This document shows positions 17,163-24,714 of a stretch of 64,000 nt of DNA, piece by piece (the stretch's first letter is position 1; each line of letters opens with the position of its first letter). Origin of the DNA: Betaproteobacteria bacterium. Lineage in GTDB: Bacteria > Pseudomonadota > Gammaproteobacteria > Burkholderiales > Usitatibacteraceae. The translations under genes and the position numbers were made by a program. The DNA lies in NCBI GenBank assembly GCA_016720855.1, contig JADKJU010000001.1:1558445-1622444 (forward strand), written 5' to 3'. Below the pieces are notes generated by a model. It did not search any database. It saw nothing but the letters and a program-made list of their open reading frames with translations, and was not told where the DNA came from.

Positions 17163-17309
17163 AAATGTGGTTGGTGTTTTTTTTGTTTTTTCGGCCGGAT
17201 TAACTTGCCCTGGACATCACCGTCGTGAGCTCCTCGACATAGGTTCAGACAGCGCCATTCGTAGCAAATTGACCCGGCCGAAAAAACAAAAAAAACACCA
17301 ACCACATTT
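17163..17309. mobile_element. Small non-coding element with 36-bp terminal inverted repeats (copy A)
   Basis: 147 bp: left arm 17163-17198 and right arm 17274-17309 are perfect 36-bp inverted repeats, beginning AAATGTGGTTGGTG followed by T8-G-T6 and ending CGGCCGG. A 75-bp core carries CTCCTCGACAT. A related copy lies at 61463-61617 with the same arm plan. No protein is encoded. The structure fits a MITE-like element; a bidirectional terminator is a second reading since the T runs sit after potential stems. No clear target duplication was found. Confidence 0.65.
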
Positions 17310-17409
17310 GTTTTCCGCTCATACGACTTCGGCACTGACCTTCACTCCGGTTGTTGCGCTCGCTCGATCCCGGCGTGCACATTCACTCCGGAGTCTAGGT
17401 TTCCGGCTT

Positions 17410-19068
17410 CTACCGGCTCTTGCTCGTGCGCACCGTCAACACGCTCGGCGGCGCGGTGAAGGTGTCGGGGCGGGCGTTCCTCCAGAACACCTGGTACACC
17501 GGGCTCGAGGGCACGCTGGCCAGCAGCTCTCCGGGCTCCAGCCAGTGGTGCAGGGTGGATAGGGAGCGCACCTCGTTGGACGAGACGCGGCGGATGACGT
17601 GCTCCGGGCCCAGCTCGCTCGGGTGGGAGAGGCCTGCGGCGCCGAGGAGTTCCTTCAGGGCCTTGAGCGTGTTCTGGTGGAAGTTGAAGACGCGCTCGGC
17701 CTTGTCGGGCACGACGAGCGCGCGCATGCGGCGCGGGTCCTGCGTGGTGACGCCCGTCGGGCAGTGGCCCGTGTGGCAGGTCTGCGCCTGCAGGCAGCCG
17801 AGCGCGAACATGAAGCCGCGAGCCGAATTGCACCAGTCCGCGCCGATGGCCAGGGTGCGCGCGATGTCGAAGGCGGTCACGATCTTGCCGCTCGCGCCCA
17901 CGCGCACCTTCTCGCGCAGGTTCACGCCGACAAGCGAGTTGTGCACCAGCATGAGCGCCTCGCGCAGCGGCGCGCCCACGTGGTCGGTGAACTCCAGGGG
18001 CGCCGCGCCCGTGCCGCCCTCGCCCCCGTCCACCACGATGAAGTCCGGCGTGATGCCCGTCTCCACCATCGCCTTCACGATGCCGAACCACTCCCAGGGG
18101 TGGCCGATGGCGAGCTTGAAGCCCGTGGGTTTGCCGCCGGAGAGCGTGCGCAGCCGGTCCACGAAATGAAGCAGCTCGATGGGAGTGGAGAAGGCCGAGT
18201 GCTTCGCGGGCGACACGCAATCCACGCCCACCGGGATGTGGCGCGCCTCCGCGATCTCGGGCGTCACCTTCGCTCCCGGCAGCACGCCGCCGTGGCCGGG
18301 CTTCGCGCCCTGCGAGAGCTTCACCTCGATCATGCGCACCGCATCCGTGGTGGCGTTGGCGATGAAGCGCTCCTCGTTGAATCGCCCGTCGTCGTTGCGG
18401 CAGCCAAAGTAGCCGCTGCCGATCTCCCACACCAGGTCGCCGCCTTTCTCGCGGTGGTGGCGCGAGATCGAGCCTTCGCCGGTGTCGTGGTAGAAGCCGC
18501 CGCGCTTCGCCCCCTCGTTGAGGGCGAGGACAGCATTCGCCGAGAGCGCGCCAAAGCTCATGGCCGAGATGTTGAAGACGCTCGCGCCATAGGGCTTGGC
18601 TACGTGTCCCTCGCCGATGCCGATGCGGAAATCGTGGCTGTCGAGTTCCAGCGGCGCCAGCGAGTGGTTGATCCACTCGTAATGGTCCTCGTAGAAATCG
18701 AGCTGCGTGCCGAAGGGCCGCTTGTCCACTGCGCCCTTGGCGCGCTGGTAGATGATGGACCGCTGCGCGCGCGAGAACGGCGTCGCGTCCGAATCCGCCT
18801 CGATGAAATACTGCCGGATCTCGGGCCGGATGAACTCGAAGAAGAAGCGGAAGTGCGCGATCACCGGGTAGTTGCGGCGGATGGCCTGCCGGGACTGCGT
18901 ATAGTCGGCCAGGCCCACCAGCGCAAGCACGGCGAAGGTCGCCGCAGGCCATGCCCAAAGCAGCGAGAGCGAAGTGGCCGCAACGCACGCCACCGCGAGG
19001 AGCACGCACGCAGCCCAGGCCCAGTAGCGCTGCGCAACAATACGGTCGATCACGCTTCCCAAGTGCAT
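17410..19068 (-). CDS. FMN-binding glutamate-synthase-like protein
   Basis: 552 residues. Two N-terminal membrane helices (about residues 15-55) precede a glutamate-synthase central/FMN domain (PF01645 type): ISAMSFGALSANAVLALNEG, DTGEGSISRHHREKGGDLVW, GAKPGHGGVLPG, VDGGEGGTGAAPLEFTDHVG and the cysteine cluster LQAQTCHTGHCPTGVTTQDP that in GltB holds a 3Fe-4S cluster. The amidotransferase domain of GltB is absent, so it cannot use glutamine by itself. Related membrane-anchored proteins are common in bacteria but lack a settled role; oxidoreductase activity is inferred. Confidence 0.88.
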   Translation of the reverse strand: MHLGSVIDRIVAQRYWAWAACVLLAVACVAATSLSLLWAWPAATFAVLALVGLADYTQSRQAIRRNYPVIAHFRFFFEFIRPEIRQYFIEADSDATPFSRAQRSIIYQRAKGAVDKRPFGTQLDFYEDHYEWINHSLAPLELDSHDFRIGIGEGHVAKPYGASVFNISAMSFGALSANAVLALNEGAKRGGFYHDTGEGSISRHHREKGGDLVWEIGSGYFGCRNDDGRFNEERFIANATTDAVRMIEVKLSQGAKPGHGGVLPGAKVTPEIAEARHIPVGVDCVSPAKHSAFSTPIELLHFVDRLRTLSGGKPTGFKLAIGHPWEWFGIVKAMVETGITPDFIVVDGGEGGTGAAPLEFTDHVGAPLREALMLVHNSLVGVNLREKVRVGASGKIVTAFDIARTLAIGADWCNSARGFMFALGCLQAQTCHTGHCPTGVTTQDPRRMRALVVPDKAERVFNFHQNTLKALKELLGAAGLSHPSELGPEHVIRRVSSNEVRSLSTLHHWLEPGELLASVPSSPVYQVFWRNARPDTFTAPPSVLTVRTSKSR

Positions 19069-19158
19069 CTCCTGGCCGGCGGCCTCTTGCGGCCTCGGCG
19101 GGACTCTACGGAAAGCGGCCCCCCTTGTAAATCGAATCGATGCGTCCGGGGCAGGGCG

Positions 19159-20526
19159 CTATTCCAGTGCGGCCAGAGCGGCGCGCAATCCCATCGCATC
19201 GCCGCCCAGCGGGCGCCCGGGCCGCGAGATGTCGTTCCACGCATAGGTGTCGAAGTGCGCCCACGGCGCCGCATCGGGCACGAAGAAATCGAGGAATAGC
19301 GCGCCGACGATGGCGCCGGCGAACCCGCCCTTGCCGGCGTTGTTGAAGTCCGCGACCTCGCTGGAGAAGAGGCGCTGGTAGTTGCGCCACAGCGGCAGGC
19401 GCCAGACCGGATCCTCGACCGCCTGGCTCGCCGCCAGGAGCCGGGCCGCGAGCTTCTCGTCGTTCGCGAACAGCGCCGGCAGTTCCGGCCCCAGCGCCAC
19501 GCGTGCGGCGCCCGTGAGCGTGGCGAAATCGATCATGAGCTTCGGTTTGTCCTCGGCCGCGTAGGCCAGCGCATCGCAAAGGACGACGCGGCCTTCGGCA
19601 TCGGTGTTGCCGATCTCCACGGTGTGGCCCTGCCGGGTGCGCACCACGTCGCCGGGGCGATAGGCATTGCCGCCGATGGCGTTCTCGACGGCGGGCACGA
19701 GGAGCTGCAGGCGGTACGGGAGCTTTCTCTGCATGACCAGGCGCGCGAGCGCAATGGCGTGCGCGGCGCCGCCCATGTCCTTCTTCATGAGGCGCATGCC
19801 TTCGGCGCCCTTGATGTCGAGGCCGCCGGTGTCGAAGCACACGCCCTTGCCGACGATCGCCAGGCGAGGATGCTTCGGGTTGCCCCAGTTCAGTTCCAGC
19901 AGGCGCGGTTCACGGGCCGCGGCACGCCCGACGGCGTGGATCGCCGGGAAGTTCTGCGCCAGCAGCTCGTCGCCCACCCACTCGTCGAACTCGGCGCCGA
20001 AGAGGTCCGCCTGCTCGCGGACGATGTCGGAGAGCTCGGCCGGACCCATGTCCTCGGCGGGGGTGTTCACGAGATCGCGGACGAGTTTCACGGCGTCGGC
20101 GAGTCCGAGAGCCTTCGCGACCTTCGACGAGGGATCGAGCTGCAGGTCGGCGGCCTTGCGGCGCGCCTTCCGGTAGCGCGTGAACTGGTAGCTTCCCAGC
20201 GCCCAGGCGAACGCGGCCTTGTCCGCGCCCAGGATCACCGGCCCCTTGCCGAGCGAATACCGCCCCGGCGCGAGCTTGAGCGGCAGGTGCGCCAGCGCCC
20301 AGGGATCGTCCGCGTCGCGAACGCCGGTGAGCACCAGTTCGACGTCGCCCTTCGTGCCCGGCACCGCGCAATGCGTGTGCGCACGGCCCTCGAAATCGCT
20401 CGCCTCCACCCATCGACGCTGCGCCGCGGTGAGTTTCTGCAGCAGCTTCGGCAGCCGCCTGGCATCGGTGGCAAGGATCGGCGTGGCGGCCTTGTCGAAA
20501 GCCTTCCTGTCGGTGATGACGGTCAT
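19159..20526 (-). CDS. M17 leucyl aminopeptidase family protein
   Basis: 455-residue cytosolic metallo-aminopeptidase. The C-terminal catalytic domain shows the two-metal residues and signature: VGKGVCFDTGGLDIKGAEGM with the active lysine, MKKDMGGAA, and NTDAEGRVVLCDALAYA. The N-terminal domain is of the shorter PepB-like type. It removes N-terminal residues from peptides. The ATG begins MTVITDRKAF; the upstream 630 bp hold no gene but two large hairpin elements. Confidence 0.93.
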   Translation of the reverse strand: MTVITDRKAFDKAATPILATDARRLPKLLQKLTAAQRRWVEASDFEGRAHTHCAVPGTKGDVELVLTGVRDADDPWALAHLPLKLAPGRYSLGKGPVILGADKAAFAWALGSYQFTRYRKARRKAADLQLDPSSKVAKALGLADAVKLVRDLVNTPAEDMGPAELSDIVREQADLFGAEFDEWVGDELLAQNFPAIHAVGRAAAREPRLLELNWGNPKHPRLAIVGKGVCFDTGGLDIKGAEGMRLMKKDMGGAAHAIALARLVMQRKLPYRLQLLVPAVENAIGGNAYRPGDVVRTRQGHTVEIGNTDAEGRVVLCDALAYAAEDKPKLMIDFATLTGAARVALGPELPALFANDEKLAARLLAASQAVEDPVWRLPLWRNYQRLFSSEVADFNNAGKGGFAGAIVGALFLDFFVPDAAPWAHFDTYAWNDISRPGRPLGGDAMGLRAALAALE

Positions 20527-20586
20527 GGGATGCCTTTCGTTCGCGAAGGGTCGATTTTACCGGGTTGTTCAAGGTGGGATGGGGAT

Positions 20587-20782
20587 GGCCGGTGATGGGG
20601 CAAGCCTCTCCACATCCTGGGCATGCAAGCGTGACCGTCGGATGGGTGCCCAAGAAATCGGGGCCAGGCAACACACGCCAGGCCCCGATTTCTTACCCAT
20701 TGAGAGGTGAGGCCGCTGACGCCGCCCCATCCCGACGGTCGCATGCCCAAGGATGTGGAGAGGCTTGCCCCATCACCGGCCC
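20587..20782. other. Large hairpin element E1 (structured repeat or RNA candidate)
   Basis: 196 bp with nested complementarity. Outer stem about 32 bp (GGCCGGTGATGGGG... against its complement ending CATCACCGGCC), then GGGCATGC/GCATGCCC, GACCGTC/GACGGTC, ATGGGT/ACCCAT, and an apical hairpin 20652-20694 (AAGAAATCGGGGCC stem, A-A mismatch, GGC/GCC, loop AACACAC). A second copy in opposite orientation, E2, lies 88 bp away with the same plan but other stem sequences. No coding frame is conserved. See E2 and the finding. Confidence 0.75.
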
Positions 20783-20870
20783 CAATGGACACGCCATGCC
20801 TGTGCGATCGCCGAAACCCGAGTCTTGGATCAAGGGCCTGCGGACTCGACGCCGGTTCCACGGAGTGAAG

Positions 20871-21068
20871 GGGGAGGCGCCGGGGTGATGTCTGTTCAAG
20901 TCCTTGGCACGCGACCGTCGCGGACGAGGCAGCGCAGCGGTCTCGTTTGCAGATGGGTGGAAATTCGAGGCCTGGCGTGTGTTGCCTGGCCTCGAATTTC
21001 CGGGCACCCATCCGACGGTCATGCTTGCGTGCCCAGGACTTGAACTGACATCACCCCGGCGCCTCCCC
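20871..21068. other. Large hairpin element E2, inverted relative to E1
   Basis: 198 bp, same architecture as E1 when read on the minus strand: outer stem GGGGAGGCGCCGGGGTGATG with its complement at 21049-21068, then GGGCACGC/GCGTGCC, GACCGTC/GACGGTC, ATGGGT/ACCCAT, and the apical hairpin with stem GGAAATTCGAGGCC, the same A-A mismatch and the same AACACAC loop. Relative to E1 the T-A pair in GGGCATGC is a C-G pair here, the apical stem is changed on both sides, and the outer stem is wholly different yet paired. It also has an ACGAG/CTCGT hairpin in the 3' half. Confidence 0.75.
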
Positions 21069-21159
21069 ACCCCTTGAGGCACCCCATCCAATCCCTTGAC
21101 GCGGCGCAATTCGCCCGCCCGAGCGCCCACTAGCATGGGAATCGGAGGAGTACAAAACA

Positions 21160-22083
21160 ATGCCCTGCGCCTGGATAACCCACCGGGATTGCCAGCTCCA
21201 CGAAATGGGGCCCGGCCATCCGGAATGCCCGGAACGCCTGGACGCCATCTCGGACCACCTGCTGGCCCAGGGTCTGATGAGCCTGCTCATTCCCTATGAC
21301 GCGCCGATGGCGACGGTCGAGCAACTCGAGCGCGCCCATACCGCGCGCCACGTGGCGGAAATCATGGCCGCGTCGCCCACCGAGGGCTACGTGCATGTGG
21401 ACCCGGACACCTCGATGAACCCGCACACCATCAAGGCGGCGCTGCGCGCGGCGGGGGCGGCGGTGCTCGCGACGGACCTGGTCCTGCGAGGAGAGGTGCG
21501 AAGCGCCTTCTGCGCGGTGCGTCCGCCAGGGCACCATGCCACGCGCGATGCGCCCATGGGTTTCTGCTTCTTCAACAACGTGGCGGTGGGCATCCGCCAT
21601 GCGCTCGACTTCCACGGACTGGAACGCGTCGCGCTCATCGATATCGACGTGCACCATGGCAACGGCAGCGAGGACATCCTGGCCGCCGATCCGCGCGTGC
21701 TCATGGCCTCCACGTTCCAACGCGGACTCTATCCCTTCCAGGGCGACGAGCCCAAGGGCCTCAACATGGTGAACGTGGGACTGCCGCAGGGCGCCACGGG
21801 CGAACACCTGCGCGCCGCCGTGCAGGAGTACTGGATGCCCGCGCTGGAGGCCTTCAGCCCGCAGCTCGTCTGCATCTCGGCAGGATTCGACGCCCACCAG
21901 GCCGATGACATGGCCGGCCTGCGCTGGGTCGAGAGCGACTACGCCTGGGTGACGACCGAACTGGTGAAGGTGGCGCACCGACATTGCAGGGGGCGCGTCA
22001 TCTCGATGCTCGAGGGAGGCTACCACCTGCACGCGCTCGCGCGCAGCGTGGCCGCGCATGTCCGGGAGTTGATCTCGGCCTGA
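21160..22083 (+). CDS. Histone-deacetylase superfamily protein
   Basis: 307-residue zinc-dependent deacetylase of the HDAC/AcuC/acetylpolyamine amidohydrolase superfamily. Start MPCAWITHRDCQLHEMGPGHPE is typical of class II bacterial HDAC-like enzymes. Catalytic blocks: RPPGHHATRDAPMGFCFFNN (tandem His pair), LIDIDVHHGNGSEDI (zinc Asp and His), SAGFDAHQADDM (second zinc Asp) and the C-terminal SMLEGGYHLHALA. Substrates in bacteria include acetyl-lysine and acetylated small amines; none can be assigned. It is five bases upstream of the GMC oxidoreductase gene and likely co-transcribed. Confidence 0.93.
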   Translation: MPCAWITHRDCQLHEMGPGHPECPERLDAISDHLLAQGLMSLLIPYDAPMATVEQLERAHTARHVAEIMAASPTEGYVHVDPDTSMNPHTIKAALRAAGAAVLATDLVLRGEVRSAFCAVRPPGHHATRDAPMGFCFFNNVAVGIRHALDFHGLERVALIDIDVHHGNGSEDILAADPRVLMASTFQRGLYPFQGDEPKGLNMVNVGLPQGATGEHLRAAVQEYWMPALEAFSPQLVCISAGFDAHQADDMAGLRWVESDYAWVTTELVKVAHRHCRGRVISMLEGGYHLHALARSVAAHVRELISA

Positions 22084-22087
22084 CGCC

Positions 22088-23674
22088 ATGGACTACGACT
22101 GGATCGTCGTCGGTTCGGGATTCGGAGGCAGCGTTTCGGCATTGCGGCTCGCCGAAAAGGGCTACCGCGTGGCGGTCCTCGAGAGCGGGCGGCGATTGCG
22201 TGACGAGGACTTCGCGAAAAGCACGTGGGACCTGCGCCGCTTCCTGTGGGCGCCGGCGCTGGGCCTGCGCGGCATCCTGCGCATGACCACGTTCAAGGAC
22301 ATCTTCATCGCGAGCGGCGCCGGCGTGGGCGGCGGCAGCCTCGTGTATGCCAACACCCTTTATCGCGCCAAGCCCGCCTTCTTCTCCAACCCGCAATGGC
22401 CCGGAACGGCCGACTGGTCCCGGATCCTGGAGCCGCACTACGGCACCGCCGAACGCATGCTCGGCTCGCAGCCCGTGCCGTACGACAGCGACGGCCAGCG
22501 GCTGCTGAAGAAGATGGGCGCCTACTTCGGCACGCCCGAGACCTTCGTGCGCACCTCCTGCGCCGTCTTCTTCGGCGAGCCGGGCGCGACCGTGCCCGAC
22601 CCCTACTTCGGCGGCAAGGGGCCGGAGCGGACCGGCTGCACGCGCTGCGGGGCCTGCATGGTCGGCTGCCGCCCGGGAGCCAAGAACACCCTGGTGAAGA
22701 ACTACCTCTGGTTCGCCGAGAAGAGGGGCGTGGAGATCATTCCCGACTGCGAGGTGGCCGACATCCACCCGCTCGGCGCCGACGACGGTTCGCAGGGCTA
22801 TGGCATCGAGACCGTCCGGCCCGGCACGTGGCTGCGCGGACGGCGCCGGACGTTCACGGCGAAGGGCGTGGTGATTGCCGCCGGGGCACTCGGCACCAAC
22901 AAGCTGCTCGCGGGATGCAAGCTGCGCGGGTCGCTTCCGCGGATCAGCGACCGCCTCGGGCACCTCGTTCGCACGAACAGCGAATCGCTGCTCGCCGTCA
23001 CGCTCCCCGACGATCGCCTGGCCCCCTGGAACGACGTGGCGATCAGCGCGAGCATCCACCCGACCCCCGACACGCACATCGAGTTCGTCACCTACGGCCG
23101 CCACGGCGATTTCATGTCGGGGCTCTCGACGCTCCTCACCGGAAAGGGCACGCGCCTCACGCGGCCCCTCATGCTGCTCGCGAACATCGTGCGCCACCCC
23201 ATCCGCTTCGTGAAGGTGACCTGGCCCTTCGGGTGGTCGCGCCGGACGCTCATCATCCTGGTCATGCAGACGCTCGACAATGCCATCCGGTTCCGTGCCA
23301 CGCCGAAGTGGTTCGGGGGCGGCGTGCGGCTCGCCACCGAGCAGGATGCCGGCAAGCCCAACCCCACGTACATCGACGCGGGCAACCGCGCGGCCCTGTG
23401 GCTCGCGAAGCACACGGGCGGCATCGCGCAGAGCATGGCCCTCGAGGCCGTGGCGAACATCCCCTCGACCGCCCACATTCTCGGGGGCGCCGTGATCGGG
23501 CGCGATGCGGCGTGCGGCGTCGTGGACGGGCGCAACCGCGTCTTCGGCTACGAGAACCTGCTGGTGTGCGACGGCTCGACGGTGCCGGCCAATCCCGGCG
23601 TGAATCCCAGCCTCACCATCACCGCCATTTCGGAACACGCCATGAGCCACGTGCCGGCGAAGGCCGCGGCCTGA
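22088..23674 (+). CDS. GMC oxidoreductase, cholesterol-oxidase-like, with Cys cluster
   Basis: 528-residue FAD oxidoreductase. The dinucleotide-binding motif VVGSGFGGSVSALRLAEKGY is at the N-terminus, ASGAGVGGGSLVYANTLY follows near residue 75, and the C-terminal FAD/active-site block is AHILGGAVIGRDAACGVVD and NPGVNPSLTITAISEHA. Residues near 180-192 carry CTRCGACMVGC, a CxxCxxCxxxC spacing that resembles an iron-sulfur ligand set; it is present in a subgroup of this family but its role is unclear. Likely substrate class is a sterol or long-chain alcohol; this is family inference. Coupled to the HDAC-like gene. Confidence 0.9.
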   Translation: MDYDWIVVGSGFGGSVSALRLAEKGYRVAVLESGRRLRDEDFAKSTWDLRRFLWAPALGLRGILRMTTFKDIFIASGAGVGGGSLVYANTLYRAKPAFFSNPQWPGTADWSRILEPHYGTAERMLGSQPVPYDSDGQRLLKKMGAYFGTPETFVRTSCAVFFGEPGATVPDPYFGGKGPERTGCTRCGACMVGCRPGAKNTLVKNYLWFAEKRGVEIIPDCEVADIHPLGADDGSQGYGIETVRPGTWLRGRRRTFTAKGVVIAAGALGTNKLLAGCKLRGSLPRISDRLGHLVRTNSESLLAVTLPDDRLAPWNDVAISASIHPTPDTHIEFVTYGRHGDFMSGLSTLLTGKGTRLTRPLMLLANIVRHPIRFVKVTWPFGWSRRTLIILVMQTLDNAIRFRATPKWFGGGVRLATEQDAGKPNPTYIDAGNRAALWLAKHTGGIAQSMALEAVANIPSTAHILGGAVIGRDAACGVVDGRNRVFGYENLLVCDGSTVPANPGVNPSLTITAISEHAMSHVPAKAAA

Positions 23675-23686
23675 GCGGCAGAGCGG

Positions 23687-24138
23687 TCAGGGCTTTGCCG
23701 GCGCTGCGGACCGAGCGCGCACCTCGGCCATCACCTGCAGCGTGGTGCGCGCGCCTCCCCTGCGGATGAAGGTCAGCGTGACCGGGACCTTCTCGCCCCG
23801 GTCAGCGGCTTCACCAGTTCCATCAGCATCACCTGGTAGCCGCCGGGCTTCAGTTCCACCGTCCTTCCGGCGGGAAGCGCCACGTCGTCGATGGAGCGCA
23901 TGGCTGCAACGCCCCCATCCTTCGCCGGCTCCTGGATCTGCACTATGCCGGCGGCCGGCGAGGCGGCATTGACCAGCGAGGTGTCCTCGCCGCTCCTGAG
24001 TTTCATGAAGACGGCGGCGGCCCAGTCCTTCGGCCCCGAGGCGCTCACCCAGACGTCCGTCGCGATCACGTCGGCCCAGGCCTGCCCCGCGGCGAAGACC
24101 CATGCGGCGAACCACAGCAGATTCAAGCGTCTGTGCAT
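23687..24138 (-). pseudogene. PCu(A)C-like protein, frameshifted and without copper ligands
   Basis: Paralogue of the adjacent PCu(A)C copper chaperone. A signal peptide (LNLLWFAAWVFAAGQAWA) leads into the domain up to GGYQVMLMELVKPLT, where the frame shifts; the end (EKVPVTLTFIRRGG and AEVRARSAAPAKP) is in the next frame and reaches TGA at 23689-23687. One base is missing at about 23796-23801, in a CCCC/GGGG run. Independently, the copper-site residues are lost: VHEM of the intact copy is VQIQEP here, and GGYHVM is GGYQVM. The ligand loss points to decay or new function even if the frameshift is a consensus error. Confidence 0.8.
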
Positions 24139-24193
24139 GGCAACTTTCCCCCATCCGCGGCCCCGGCCGAGCGCCGCCCCGCCGGTCGAACGG

Positions 24194-24646
24194 TCACCTC
24201 TTCGCCGGCGTCCCATCCGGGGCGCGCACCTCGGCCTTGATCTCGAGGTTCGACTTCTTCCCGTCCTTGCCCACGACGGTGAGGGTGACCGGCACCGTGT
24301 CCCCCTTGCCGAGCGGCTTCACGAGGTCGATAAGCATCACGTGGTAGCCACCGGGCTTGAGCTCCACCGCCTTGCCGGCGGGAAGCGCAAGCGCGTCGAT
24401 GGCCCGCATCGTCATCACGTTGCCCTTCATCGCCATCTCGTGGACTTCCACGATCTTCGCCGCCGGCGAGGAGGCGGAAACGAGCTTCGCGTCCTCGCTC
24501 GACTTGATCTTCATGAAGGCGCCGGTGACCTTCTGCGAGGGCACGGTGCCGCGCACCCACGCCTCGGAAACGGTCACTTCAGCCCAGGCCTGCGCCGACG
24601 TGAGCACAAACCCCGCCACGCACAACGCCTTCAGTTGCCGCTTCAT
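24194..24646 (-). CDS. Periplasmic copper chaperone PCu(A)C
   Basis: 150 residues with a signal peptide (MKRQLKALCVAGFVLTSAQA) and a complete PCu(A)C domain, which binds Cu(I) and delivers it to cytochrome c oxidase CuA centres. Ligand positions are seen: VHEMAMKGNVMTMRAID (His and Met ligands) and GGYHVMLIDLVKPL (His-x-Met). Ends in AEVRAPDGTPAKR. It sits directly upstream of the decayed copy on the same strand. No SCO1/senC or oxidase gene is in view. Confidence 0.92.
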   Translation of the reverse strand: MKRQLKALCVAGFVLTSAQAWAEVTVSEAWVRGTVPSQKVTGAFMKIKSSEDAKLVSASSPAAKIVEVHEMAMKGNVMTMRAIDALALPAGKAVELKPGGYHVMLIDLVKPLGKGDTVPVTLTVVGKDGKKSNLEIKAEVRAPDGTPAKR

Positions 24647-24714
24647 CGCAACTCCTCGTGAAAGGAAATCCAGCTTCGATTATAGGCGCCCTGCCCCGCG
24701 CAAGCGGCAACCCA

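Noticed and set aside
17163..17309. Simple rho-independent terminator
   Set aside because: Arms of 36 bp around a 75-bp core are far larger than a terminator, although termination could be a side effect.
20565..21160. Several 70-160-codon frames over elements E1 and E2
   Set aside because: They exist on both strands because the DNA is self-complementary; no ribosome site or conserved frame, and base changes follow pairing rather than codon position.
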